A stretch of DNA of 64,000 nucleotides from JACVRN01 sp035276685. GTDB lineage: Bacteria; Acidobacteriota; Blastocatellia; Pyrinomonadales; Pyrinomonadaceae. Where the stretch lies: assembly GCA_035276685.1 (NCBI GenBank), contig DATELK010000064.1, positions 1 to 64,000 of the forward strand, written 5' to 3'. Made by a program: the position numbers and the translations under genes. The notes beneath the pieces are model-generated. The model saw only the letters and a program-made list of their open reading frames with translations. It ran no database searches and was not told the DNA's origin. Positions 42,015 to 49,313 of the stretch are shown here, one piece after another (the first letter of the stretch is position 1; every line of letters begins with the position of its first letter).

Positions 42015-44546
42015 ATGACCCTTTCCCCCGGCACACGTCTGGGACGTTATGAAATCCGCTCGAAGCTAGGCTCGGGCGGGATGAGCGAAGTTTATCTGGC
42101 CCAGGACACGCAGCTGCGCCGCCACGTCGCGCTCAAGTTCCTCTCCGTCAAGTACAGCCAGAGCGAGGAGCGGCTGCGCCGCTTCAAGCAGGAGGCTTAC
42201 GCCGTCGCCGCGCTCAACCATCCGAACATAGCCCACATATACGAGATAGGAGAGCTGGACGACCATCACTTCATAGTCATGGAGTACGTCGAGGGCGAGA
42301 CGCTGCGCGAGAAGATTCATCGCGCCCGCGAGCCTCTACGCCAGCTACTTAAATACATGGTGCAGGTGGCCGAAGGGCTGACCAAAGCGCACACGGAAGG
42401 CATAGTCCACCGCGACCTCAAGCCGGACAACATCATGATAACGGAGGACGGCTACGCGAAGATTCTGGACTTCGGGCTGGCGAAGCTGATGGAGAAGCAG
42501 TCCGAGTCAGGCGAAGCCCCCGAAGGCGACACTATCCTGATGACGCAGCATTCCATGCCCGGCACTGTGATGGGTACCGTAGGCTACATGTCGCCCGAAC
42601 AGGCGCAGGGGCGTGTGCAGGAGATAGACCATCGCTCTGACATCTTCTCCTACGGCTGCATACTGTTTGAGGCCGCTACGGGCAGGAAGGCTTTCAAGGG
42701 CAAGGACGCTCTGGACTCCATGCACATGATTGTCTACGCAGCAGCGCCGCGCATCAAGGAGATAAACCCGGCCGCGCCTGATGCTTTGCAGGATGTCATA
42801 GACAGGTGCCTTGAAAAGGAGATAGAGAAGCGTTACTACTCAATCAGGGACGTGGGCGAAGAGCTTGAGGCTCTGCGTCACGAGATGAAGAGCGGCGCTG
42901 ACTCTCAAGCTCCTTCCGCTCCGCAGCATTCCCTTGCGAGCAGCGACACCGTTCTGCTCACGGGCGAAGCAGGCAAGAGCATGGACGAGTCTTCGCGCAC
43001 GGCGAGCGATGCAAGAGAGAGTCTTGCTCAGCCGCAGGTCTCAAGCGCCGAATACATCGTAACCAACATCAGGCGTCACAAGGGCGTTTTCATCACCGCC
43101 CTGCTCCTGCTGCTGGTCGTAGGAGCGGGCCTCTCCTACCTGTACCTCAGGCGGGAGCGAGCGCCGCTCGACTCAATCGCCGTCATGCCTTTCAGTAACC
43201 AGACGGGCGACCCGGAATCCGAATACATCTCGGACGGTTTGACCGAGAGCATCATCAACAGTCTCACGCAGCTTCCAGACCTTCGCGTCATAGCCCGCAG
43301 CTCCGTCTTTCGCTACAAGGGGAAGGCCACAGACCCCATAGCCTTCGGTAAAGAGCTTGGCGTGCGCGCAGTCCTGACGGGCCGCGTGGTGCAGCGAGGC
43401 GACAATCTTTCGGTCAGCGTGGAGCTGGTGGACGTGCGCGACAACAAGCAGCTCTGGGGCGAGCAGTACGAGCGAAAGATGTCAGACCTGCTGGTCGTGC
43501 AGCGAGAGATAGCGCAGGAAATCTCATCGAACCTTCGCACCAGAATTTCCGGCGACGTGGAGCGGCGCGTCACGAAGCGCTACACGGAGAACGCCGAGGC
43601 CTACCAGCTATACCTGAAGGGCCGCTACTTCTGGAACAAGCGCACGCGCGACGACCTCAGGAAATCAATCGACTACTTTAATCAGGCGATTGAGCGCGAC
43701 CCTAACTACGCGCTGGCCTACGCGGGACTCGCGGACGCCTACGTGCTCTTTCCCGGTTATGCCGTCAGCAGCCCGCAGGACTCTTACCCCAAGGCAAAGG
43801 CGGCGGCGCGTCGCGCGCTTGAGATAGACGACGCGCTCGCGGAAGCGCACGCCGCGCTCGGCCTTGAGCTTTTCGCCTTTGAATGGAACGCCCCTGAAGC
43901 CACCAAGGAGTTCCGCCGCGCCATAGAGCTTAATCCTAATTACGCAACTGCGCGCCACTGGTACGGCAATCAGGTGCTGCTCTACACGGGCCGCTTCGAC
44001 GAAGCCATAGCCGAGATGAAGCGTGCGCTTGAGCTTGACCCGCTCTCGCTGATAGTCAACGCAGACCTGGGCGACACCTACTTCTACTCGCGCCGTTACG
44101 ACCAGGCCGTAGAGCAGCTTTTGAAGACGATAGAGATGGACGAGAGCTTTTACTACGCGCACTACGAGCTTGGCATGGCCTACGAGATGAAGGGCTCTTA
44201 CAACGAAGCCATAGCGCAGTACCAGAGGGCACGCGCGCTCAACAGCGACCCACGCGTGCTTGCGCTACTCGGCCACGCCTACGCCGCATCCGGCAGGAGA
44301 GACGAAGCGCTCAAGGTGCTCGACCAGTTGAAGGAGATAGCCGGCCAGCAGTACATCCCCGCCTATCACTTCGTCATACTCTACGCCGGGCTCGGAGACA
44401 AAGACGCCGCCTTCGAGTGGCTAGAGAAGACCTACCGCGACCGCACCTCCCGCATGACCATCCTACAGGTAGACCCCTACCTAGACCCCCTGCGCCCAGA
44501 CCCCCGCTTCCCCGATCTAGTCAACCGCGTAGGCCTTCAGAAATAA
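42015..44546 (+). CDS. Ser/Thr protein kinase with FlgO-like and TPR domains
   Basis: 843 residues. Kinase domain at about 10-275 with Lys41 in VALKFLSVK, catalytic Asp134 in HRDLKPDNI and DFGLAKL. A transmembrane segment lies near 357-378 (FITALLLLLVVGAGLSYLYL). Then a FlgO/adenylate-cyclase-associated beta domain (about 385-505: IAVMPFSNQTGDPESEYISD, GRVVQRGDNLSVSVEL) and TPR repeats from about 540 to 830. This architecture is very common in Acidobacteriota. The last 45 bp of the gene are duplicated at 45708-45752, on the far side of a RelA/SpoT-family gene. Confidence 0.93.
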   Translation: MTLSPGTRLGRYEIRSKLGSGGMSEVYLAQDTQLRRHVALKFLSVKYSQSEERLRRFKQEAYAVAALNHPNIAHIYEIGELDDHHFIVMEYVEGETLREKIHRAREPLRQLLKYMVQVAEGLTKAHTEGIVHRDLKPDNIMITEDGYAKILDFGLAKLMEKQSESGEAPEGDTILMTQHSMPGTVMGTVGYMSPEQAQGRVQEIDHRSDIFSYGCILFEAATGRKAFKGKDALDSMHMIVYAAAPRIKEINPAAPDALQDVIDRCLEKEIEKRYYSIRDVGEELEALRHEMKSGADSQAPSAPQHSLASSDTVLLTGEAGKSMDESSRTASDARESLAQPQVSSAEYIVTNIRRHKGVFITALLLLLVVGAGLSYLYLRRERAPLDSIAVMPFSNQTGDPESEYISDGLTESIINSLTQLPDLRVIARSSVFRYKGKATDPIAFGKELGVRAVLTGRVVQRGDNLSVSVELVDVRDNKQLWGEQYERKMSDLLVVQREIAQEISSNLRTRISGDVERRVTKRYTENAEAYQLYLKGRYFWNKRTRDDLRKSIDYFNQAIERDPNYALAYAGLADAYVLFPGYAVSSPQDSYPKAKAAARRALEIDDALAEAHAALGLELFAFEWNAPEATKEFRRAIELNPNYATARHWYGNQVLLYTGRFDEAIAEMKRALELDPLSLIVNADLGDTYFYSRRYDQAVEQLLKTIEMDESFYYAHYELGMAYEMKGSYNEAIAQYQRARALNSDPRVLALLGHAYAASGRRDEALKVLDQLKEIAGQQYIPAYHFVILYAGLGDKDAAFEWLEKTYRDRTSRMTILQVDPYLDPLRPDPRFPDLVNRVGLQK

Positions 44547-44603
44547 TTCATACGAAGCGCACCAAAAATAAGAGACAATCCCCGGTCTAATGAGTTGTTA
44601 GTC
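44547..44603 (-). repeat. attC-like site K (edge of cassette array)
   Basis: On the minus strand it starts GACTAACAACTCATTAGACC, a variant of the RYYYAAC...AACTCATT simple site of integron attC. It lies directly behind the kinase stop codon. The other end is degenerate (near AAATAAT), so the boundary is approximate. A related sequence at 45753-45818 also follows a copy of the kinase tail. Confidence 0.5.
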
Positions 44604-44662
44604 TGCTGCGGAACTGTTTGCGAGAAGCAATAAGATGATAAAATACTGAATGTATTTGCGCG

Positions 44663-45424
44663 ATGACAAGAGAAATAACTAAAACACAAATTGACCGATT
44701 AGGTGAGCGTCTCAAGAAAGGCAGCATTAGCGATGATGATTTGAGACTTCTTGACCAATATCGCCGTTCATTTTCAGAAGCGTATGACATTGTCGTTGGA
44801 ACTATCAGGAAAGAGCTAAACCTTGAGCCCACGGGGAGACCGGCAAAATCAACCACGTCTATATCTGACAAGCTACGCAGAGAAAGCATTCGATTGACAC
44901 AGATTCAGGATATTGCAGGCTGTAGACTGATTGTGCCGGATATAGCAGGTCAGGATTCAGTTGTTGACTCTCTCAAAAATCTCTTTGGGAATGTTACTGT
45001 CGTTGACCGCCGTCAGCGACCGAGCCACGGTTATAGAGCCGTCCATGTGATTGTTAACTTGCTCAATAAGACGATTGAGATACAGGTCAGGACTTCGCTA
45101 CAACATATATGGGCCGAGCTTTCGGAAAAATTTTCCGATGTTGTGAGCCCGGCGATTAAATACGGCGGAGGGGATGAAGGCATTCAAACAACTCTCATGG
45201 ATTGGTCTTCTCTATTTGCTAAAGAAGAATCGCTTGAGGTGAAAATTGCACATATAGCAGCGCAGTTATCTACGCGAGACAATATTACGGATGAAGACAA
45301 GCAGAGAATGGTCAATATTGAAAATGAGATGAATAGTTTTAGACAAAAAGTTTTCAAAGATATTCGCGCTGCTATGAAGGAGTTGGAAGAAATAAAAGGA
45401 GGAAGCAATGATATTTCTGATTGA
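44663..45424 (+). CDS. RelA/SpoT-domain (p)ppGpp synthetase-like protein
   Basis: 253 residues. The synthetase-type nucleotidyltransferase domain lies at about 45-170: DIAGCRLIVPD, the substrate-binding PSHGYRAVHVIV and the catalytic EIQVRTSLQHIWAELSEKF are all present; no hydrolase (HD) domain is visible. The C-terminal 80 residues form a helical, coiled-coil-like tail. This is the small-alarmone-synthetase layout; related proteins act either as ppGpp synthetases or as toxSAS toxins. It is visibly AT-richer than the neighbouring kinase gene. It overlaps the next small gene by 17 bp. It lies inside the cassette array but in the opposite orientation to the other cassettes. Confidence 0.88.
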   Translation: MTREITKTQIDRLGERLKKGSISDDDLRLLDQYRRSFSEAYDIVVGTIRKELNLEPTGRPAKSTTSISDKLRRESIRLTQIQDIAGCRLIVPDIAGQDSVVDSLKNLFGNVTVVDRRQRPSHGYRAVHVIVNLLNKTIEIQVRTSLQHIWAELSEKFSDVVSPAIKYGGGDEGIQTTLMDWSSLFAKEESLEVKIAHIAAQLSTRDNITDEDKQRMVNIENEMNSFRQKVFKDIRAAMKELEEIKGGSNDISD

Positions 45425-45644
45425 GTATGACCGCAGTCGCGGACGCATAGTTACTTTTAGAGAGTTCGATGATTCAGAGCAGCAGAAAGCAGACGAAGCC
45501 CGGCTTGAAATGGAGCTTGAGCTTAACCGTTTAGGAACAGAGCGCGAGGTGGTTTTATTGGAGGCATCGACGGAAGAAGCTCTACGGCGCACCCACCGCC
45601 GCTACTTTGAGAATTTAAGTGAGCTCGTTAATTCACCCTCATAA
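45408..45644 (+). CDS. Small protein co-encoded with the RelA/SpoT-domain protein
   Basis: 78 residues, acidic and rich in Glu/Arg. The N-terminus (MIFLIEYDRSRGRIVTFREF) reads as beta strands and the rest as one amphipathic helix (ALRRTHRRYFENLSEL). AAGGAGG lies 5 nt from the ATG. It overlaps the 3' end of the synthetase gene by 17 bp, so expression is coupled. Small overlapping ORFs next to SAS genes can encode antitoxins; whether this one does is inference. No named family is recognised. Confidence 0.75.
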   Translation: MIFLIEYDRSRGRIVTFREFDDSEQQKADEARLEMELELNRLGTEREVVLLEASTEEALRRTHRRYFENLSELVNSPS

Positions 45645-45707
45645 TATAACTCTCTTGCTTTAAGACGGCCTGACACAGAACCATACCGTAGGCTGACCTC
45701 TATCCAG

Positions 45708-45752
45708 CCCCGCTTCCCCGACCTAGTCAACCGCGTAGGCCTTCAGAAATAA
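45708..45752 (+). repeat. Duplicated 3' tail of the Ser/Thr kinase gene
   Basis: A 45-bp copy of the last 45 bp of the kinase gene (44502-44546), with one mismatch, encoding FPDLVNRVGLQK and the stop codon. It is followed, like the kinase gene, by an attC-like site. It has no start or upstream coding sequence of its own, so it is a fragment and not a gene. Confidence 0.9.
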
Positions 45753-45818
45753 CCAGCTGAAGCACACTTTGGATAAAAGCCGTTTTAGCCAACACTCCGG
45801 TCGAATGAATTGTTAGAT
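45753..45818 (-). repeat. attC-like site J
   Basis: On the minus strand it starts ATCTAACAATTCATTCGACC, matching the RYYYAAC...AATTCATT simple site of attC, and it carries the AGCCGTTTTAGCC-type inner region. The R' end is degenerate. It resembles attC-like site K: both follow a copy of the kinase tail. It marks the end of the DUF2442 cassette. Confidence 0.6.
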
Positions 45819-45915
45819 GCAGCGCGAAAGAAATAGCTCAAATATGAGTTTTATAAACTCCGCTTTTATTTAGGTTCATCTTCTGAGGACGGTGGCTCCC
45901 TAAATTTTTCATCAA

Positions 45916-46566
45916 TTATGCTGAAAAGCTTTCTTCTAATGTTTGAGTATTCTGTTCAAACTTTGGCAGTACGTCTTCAATTCGTGTTGAGAAGGTATTC
46001 ATATCAGAAGCAGATAGCATTGCGATTTTCCTGAAATCGCTCGCCTTAACGCCCCCAGGCACACTGCTTAGTCTGTTTATATTTGAAGTATGTTGCTCGA
46101 ATTTAGCGGCTATGTTTCGAGTCTCTTTATCAATAACAGATATTATATTAGTTAATTCCTGAGCGGCTTCCTCCCCCTCTGTTAAATGGTCTAAGAAACC
46201 TTTTTCATTCTCGTCTTCAGAAATCTCAACAACAAGCTGCTCATCATCTTTTGGTTTGTTATTTAAGGCACCTTCTACATGTTTAGGCGGCAGTTGAATT
46301 TTCGCTACACCTTGACGGGGCGCAGGGGCTCCCCGTAATAAGCCTTCCGTGCTTAAGTCTTCATCAATCTCATCCCAATGAATACCATAACCTCCTCCTA
46401 CAATTTGCCAATTCTTCCTCTGAGCTTCAGTAGCATTCAGTAAACGCGGATACCAGACAAGAGGGACAGAAATTGTCCTTCCATCCATTAATCTTACGCT
46501 TAGCTCATCTTCGGCAACTCTTACATCTGCCACCCGCTCATCAGCGGCCAATGCCAAAATACCCAT
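45916..46566 (-). CDS. DUF2442 protein with coiled-coil extension
   Basis: 216 residues. The first 80 residues match DUF2442 (DGRTISVPLVWYPRLLNATE, GYGIHWDEIDEDLSTEGLLRG). DUF2442 proteins are normally about 80-90 residues; here a helical tail of about 130 residues is added, with acidic linkers (KDDEQLVVEISEDENEK) and coiled-coil heptads. The 3' end of a degraded DUF4160 gene overlaps its start, which is the usual order of this common pair. The gene is AT-rich relative to the flanks and sits in the cassette array. The function is unknown; DUF4160-DUF2442 pairs behave like toxin-antitoxin modules in genomic context. Confidence 0.8.
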   Translation of the reverse strand: MGILALAADERVADVRVAEDELSVRLMDGRTISVPLVWYPRLLNATEAQRKNWQIVGGGYGIHWDEIDEDLSTEGLLRGAPAPRQGVAKIQLPPKHVEGALNNKPKDDEQLVVEISEDENEKGFLDHLTEGEEAAQELTNIISVIDKETRNIAAKFEQHTSNINRLSSVPGGVKASDFRKIAMLSASDMNTFSTRIEDVLPKFEQNTQTLEESFSA

Positions 46567-46782
46567 TCCAAGCCTCCAATAAATCTGTTTGATGTTCGCG
46601 AATCAGTCCCTCAATCTGACGCAACTCTCTTGCACTAAAGCCAAAGTTACGCGCATGGCTCACAGGATTCAACCAAAACTTAGCTGACAGGTTACACGAT
46701 CCACGTGGACATGGGGCGGTTAGTTTGGCTCATGGCTGTAAAAATAAATGCGATAGGCACCATGTCTCAGTACTGTAGGCAT
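46541..46782 (-). pseudogene. DUF4160 gene, disrupted by an in-frame stop and a frameshift
   Basis: Reading the minus strand from 46782 gives MPTVLRHGAYRIYFYSHEPN followed by a TAA, then PPHVHVDRV, and after a frame change KFWLNPVSHARNFGFSAREL and RQIEGLIREHQTDLL, ending GIGR. This is the complete length of a DUF4160 protein, including the metal-binding-like PHVHV motif. The stop codon and frame change are at about 46722 and 46685. The 3' end overlaps the intact DUF2442 gene by 26 bp. A sequencing error cannot explain both lesions easily, so the gene is probably dead. Confidence 0.85.
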
Positions 46783-46814
46783 AATGCAGATTATACTTTA
46801 TTTAACAAGCGAGC

Positions 46815-46865
46815 ATCTAACTACGATTAGACTGTTAATAGCGGCGCTTGACCGAATTGTTATTG
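46815..46865 (-). repeat. attC-like site I
   Basis: Minus strand: CAATAACAATTCGGTCAAGC at the gene-proximal end, and GTTAGAT (complement of ATCTAAC, 46815-46821) at the distal end. The segment CTAACTACGATTAGACTGTT matches the sites at 50936 and 54681 (TAACTACAATTAGACCGTT), which shows they are one site family. It lies after the stop codon of the gene at 46932. Confidence 0.65.
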
Positions 46866-46872
46866 AGGTGAA

Positions 46873-46917
46873 GAGGGCGCGTCTGCCGTTCCTTTGGGGG
46901 AAGACAGACGCGCTCTC
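46873..46917 (-). terminator. Hairpin terminator after the small protein at 46932
   Basis: GAGGGCGCGTCTG (46873-46885) pairs with CAGACGCGCTCTC (46905-46917) with one mismatch, loop of 19 nt. It sits 15 bp beyond the stop codon and just before an attC-like site. The U-tract is weak, so it may be a stabilising hairpin rather than a full intrinsic terminator. Confidence 0.65.
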
Positions 46918-46931
46918 TTCGGGTTAGGGGT

Positions 46932-47300
46932 TTATTCTTCGGGGGTATCGTCGCCGCCGCCTTTGCGGTGGAGGCCGCTTCTGCGCTCGCTCTTTCGCTT
47001 GTAGCCGAAGGACTGGTAAAGCGCGGAGTCGGGGCCTTCCGTGGGGTCTGCACGCACTCCGTTGACCACGAGGTCTGCTCTCTCTAAGAAAGCTTCGTCG
47101 GCGCGCTCTCGCTCCACTATAGCCTGCTTGAGTTGGTCTTCAAGCTCATCTATGCGGTCGCGCGCGGCTTTCGACAGGTCTGCCAGAGCGCGGAATTGTG
47201 GGAACGCCATCCCGCCGAAGCTTTTATCCGGCGCGAGAGTTTCCCACGCATTCAACATTCTCTCCATCTTCTCTTCTACTTCTTTTGGCCCTTTAGGCAT
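46932..47300 (-). CDS. Small helical protein of an unnamed family
   Basis: 122 residues. Starts MPKGPKEVEEKMERMLNAW and ends with DSALYQSFGYKRKSERRSGL followed by a basic tail. The middle is a strong coiled coil (RDRIDELEDQLKQAIVERER). The start at 47300 is supported by AAAGGAAAA upstream; a longer in-frame reading would run into the 21-bp tandem repeats. The ordered, conserved-looking C-terminal motif (KSERRSGL) suggests a real family, but I have no name for it. It has its own hairpin and attC-like site, so it is a one-gene cassette with an unusually long 5' region. Confidence 0.75.
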   Translation of the reverse strand: MPKGPKEVEEKMERMLNAWETLAPDKSFGGMAFPQFRALADLSKAARDRIDELEDQLKQAIVERERADEAFLERADLVVNGVRADPTEGPDSALYQSFGYKRKSERRSGLHRKGGGDDTPEE

Positions 47301-47470
47301 GTGAGTTTTCCTTTCCGTGCGCCCAAAGAGGGCACACCATTCGTAGGGTTTATTAGGTGACGTGCTGGTGAGGCACGCAGAAGGTTTCGTCATTGCGCGA
47401 GCGTGTAGGAAAGAGTACGCCCGCGCGCCTACATCCCGTGAGTTCGATAGAGAAACGCGGTTTTCCGAGG

Positions 47471-47805
47471 AAATTCGAGGATTTCTGCCTCGGCAAGACG
47501 GATTTTCGCCTCTGGAATCGCTATTTTTGCACCGGGAAGCGTAAATTCCAAGGCCGGAATCGTAAAACCCGGCCCGGGTTACGCGCAACTCAGCCTAGGT
47601 AACGCGCAACCCGGTTCAGGTAACGTGTTACTCGGCTTAGGTAATGCGTAACTTGGTTCAGGTAACGCACAACCTTGCCAAGGTTGCGTGTTACCCGGGC
47701 TGGGTATCGCGTAACCCGGACTAGGTTGAGCATTACCTGAACCGGGTTGCGCGATTCCCTCTTCAGGTATTGCAATCCCCGGTTAGGGAATCGCAATTCT
47801 TGCTG
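47471..47805. repeat. 21-bp tandem repeat array, about 16 units
   Basis: Consecutive units start at 47576, 47597, 47618, 47639, 47660, 47681, 47702, 47723, 47744 and 47765, an exact 21-bp period; weaker units extend left to about 47471 and right to 47805. Typical units are AGGTAACGCGCAACCCGGTTC and AGGTAATGCGTAACTTGGTT. Each has a near-dyad core of the type GGTTACGCGTAACC. Units differ from each other by several bases but keep the phase. The array lies 170-505 bp upstream of the small protein gene on the minus strand. It is not a CRISPR: the units are contiguous with no spacers. Confidence 0.85.
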
Positions 47806-47851
47806 ATGGAAATCAAGCTTTATTCGGCTAGGGTTGAATTAGTCGTTAGGC
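47805..47851 (-). repeat. attC-like site H
   Basis: Minus strand starts GCCTAACGACTAATTCAACC; the inner part AAATCAAGCTTTATTCGGCT resembles the inner part of site E (AAATCAAGTTTATTCGCGCT). The distal R' end is not clear because the 21-bp repeats adjoin it. It follows the lipoprotein cassette stop at 47868. Confidence 0.6.
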
Positions 47852-47867
47852 TGCTCGTGAGCGAAGA

Positions 47868-48431
47868 CTAGCCGCCTGCCGAATAGGTGAAGCTAACGTC
47901 CGACTCAGCGACTACGTTTCCGTCGCGAGACTTCGTTAGCTTGCCCTTCAATATAACCTCGTCCGACGGCGGCGGGTTAGAGGAGAAGTCATCCAGCTTC
48001 TGGAAAGTCCCGGTAAAACTGTAGCTGACTCCGCTCACCGTAGCGGTGGAAAAAGTCAGGCTCCTGCCGTTCAGCTTCGGGCTCACAAGCTTATAATCCT
48101 GAGCAGACCTGCGCTTCGGCCGTATGAAGCCGTTCAGCGGAGCAGGCTTGCCATTCTCATCTATAGTGGCCAGTGACAGGTGCTCAATCTCGGAGAACTC
48201 GCCGGGCACGTTTCCTTTTATAAAGTATGCGCCGGTGACATCGCCCTGCGCGTTTGCGCTCGCATTCGACTGGCTGGTATCTGCGGGCTTGGAGGGCTGA
48301 GCCGCAGCCGTAGCAGACGGCGAAGCTGTGGCCATCGCTTTGTTACTATTCTCCGCGCCGGAATTGGATGCCGTACTGCATCCCATAGCCAGTAAGCCAA
48401 AGAGAGCGCACGCCGGAAACAGACGATTCAT
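47868..48431 (-). CDS. Cassette-borne lipoprotein
   Basis: 187 residues. The lipobox is LLAMGC (Cys at 18), followed by a Ser/Ala/Thr-rich linker (ATASPSATAAAQPSKPADTS) and a beta-rich domain of about 120 residues (GDVTGAYFIKGNV, FTGTFQKLDDFS, VVAESDVSFTYS). No family is recognised. Its stop codon is 17 bp from attC-like site H, as expected for a cassette gene. Confidence 0.8.
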   Translation of the reverse strand: MNRLFPACALFGLLAMGCSTASNSGAENSNKAMATASPSATAAAQPSKPADTSQSNASANAQGDVTGAYFIKGNVPGEFSEIEHLSLATIDENGKPAPLNGFIRPKRRSAQDYKLVSPKLNGRSLTFSTATVSGVSYSFTGTFQKLDDFSSNPPPSDEVILKGKLTKSRDGNVVAESDVSFTYSAGG

Positions 48432-48474
48432 CTATTAATCTCCCACTAGTCAGAATAGAACAGCACGTCCTTAA

Positions 48475-48530
48475 ACCTACGCGCCACTATACAACGAAAC
48501 AGCCCGCTACGGTTGAATGAGTTGTTAGAT
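48475..48530 (-). repeat. attC-like site G
   Basis: Minus strand starts ATCTAACAACTCATTCAACC (48530 downward), and the distal end is GTAGGTT (complement of AACCTAC), which would be a one-base-shortened GTTAGGT. The plus-strand inner part GCGCCACTATACAACG is the counterpart of CGCCCGAATTAAC in sites F and D. It follows the Uma2 stop codon at 48554. Confidence 0.6.
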
Positions 48531-48553
48531 GCTGTATTGAGGCGAAGGCATGG

Positions 48554-49153
48554 CTACCATATTTCACGTAAATCCAAAACAAACCCGGAAAGTATTGGCT
48601 CACCTGAAACTGTAGCCGGATTTTCCAACTCCGCAACTTCCTCTGTAGGGCGATAGACATAAACTCGCTTTTGCTCAGGGTCAAGTAATAAACCTAATCG
48701 AGCCCCGTTATCCAGATATTCCCGCATCTTCTCTTGCAGCATGCTCAGGCTATCCGTCGCGGAGCGAAGCTCAATAATAAAGTCGGGGCACAAGGGAATA
48801 AATTTCTTCTTCTCTTCATCACCCAGCCCTGCCAGACTAGAGTGTTTAATCCATGAAGCATCCGGTGAGCGTACAGCCCCATTAGGCAGACGGAAACCTG
48901 TTGAAGAGTCGAATGTCGCACCACTACCATCACTTTTCGCCCACAATCTCAATTGCATAGTAATTTCAGCATTTCGCTGGCCGGTCTCGCCTCCTGTGGG
49001 CGGCATAATAATCAACTCTCCCTGCGCATTGCGTTCGATTCGCAAATCTCGATTTAACTGGGCGAATTCATAGAGCTGGTCATCCGACAACTCAACCACA
49101 GGTTGTAGATGCACTATTAATGGTGGGTGTCCAAGATAAACTGATGTTTCCAT
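48554..49153 (-). CDS. Uma2-family (DUF820) restriction-endonuclease-fold protein
   Basis: 199 residues. The family's PD-(D/E)XK-type features are visible: LIIMPPTGGETGQRNAEI, STGFRLPNGAVRSPDASWI (the PD position), CPDFIIELRSATDS (the ExK-type strand carries E and R) and EYLDNGARLGLLLDPEQKRV. Uma2 proteins are abundant in cyanobacteria and acidobacteria and are thought to be nucleases of unknown function. In the cassette array it is the third gene from the left on the minus strand, with attC-like site G directly downstream. Confidence 0.88.
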   Translation of the reverse strand: METSVYLGHPPLIVHLQPVVELSDDQLYEFAQLNRDLRIERNAQGELIIMPPTGGETGQRNAEITMQLRLWAKSDGSGATFDSSTGFRLPNGAVRSPDASWIKHSSLAGLGDEEKKKFIPLCPDFIIELRSATDSLSMLQEKMREYLDNGARLGLLLDPEQKRVYVYRPTEEVAELENPATVSGEPILSGFVLDLREIW

Positions 49154-49207
49154 ATCTATCTCTCCATGACTATTCGATATCTAATAATACTTCACAGTAT
49201 CGCAAGC

Positions 49208-49307
49208 ACCTAACGCCCGAATTAACAGGACGGAGAATCTAACCAGGCACTCAATCACGGCGAATGAAAAGCAGGCCGATTCCGCTACGGTTGATGAGTT
49301 GTCCGGC
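49208..49307 (-). repeat. attC-like site F
   Basis: Plus strand: ACCTAACGCCCGAATTAACA at 49208 and GGTTGATGAGTTGTCCGGC ending at 49307. On the minus strand this is GCCGGACAACTCATCAACC... to ...TTAATTCGGGCGTTAGGT, the classic right-hand core GTTAGGT. The R'' core has GGACAAC instead of TAAC. It lies 7 bp from the stop of the zinc-ribbon protein. Confidence 0.72.
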
Positions 49308-49313
49308 TGCGGG

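Larger units (their letters stand above)
47301..47867. other. 567-bp region without a conventional gene
   Basis: Holds the upstream region of the minus-strand small protein, the 21-bp tandem repeat array (47471-47805) and attC-like site H (47805-47851). Open reading frames through it are created by the 21-bp period and are not supported by ribosome sites or family matches. Confidence 0.6.

Noticed and set aside
45661..45752. The duplicated kinase tail suggested a second truncated kinase gene.
   Set aside because: Only 45 bp of similarity to the 3' end are present, with no upstream kinase or TPR sequence, so it is a duplicated fragment and not a pseudogene of the full kinase.
47590..47796. 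A 68-residue open frame with repeating RVTRYLN heptads on the minus strand.
   Set aside because: It is generated by the 21-bp tandem repeats; no ribosome site or recognised family. A decayed repeat-protein gene cannot be excluded but is not called.
47471..47805. Regular repeats could be mistaken for a CRISPR array.
   Set aside because: The 21-bp units are contiguous, diverged and without spacers; there are no cas genes in the window.
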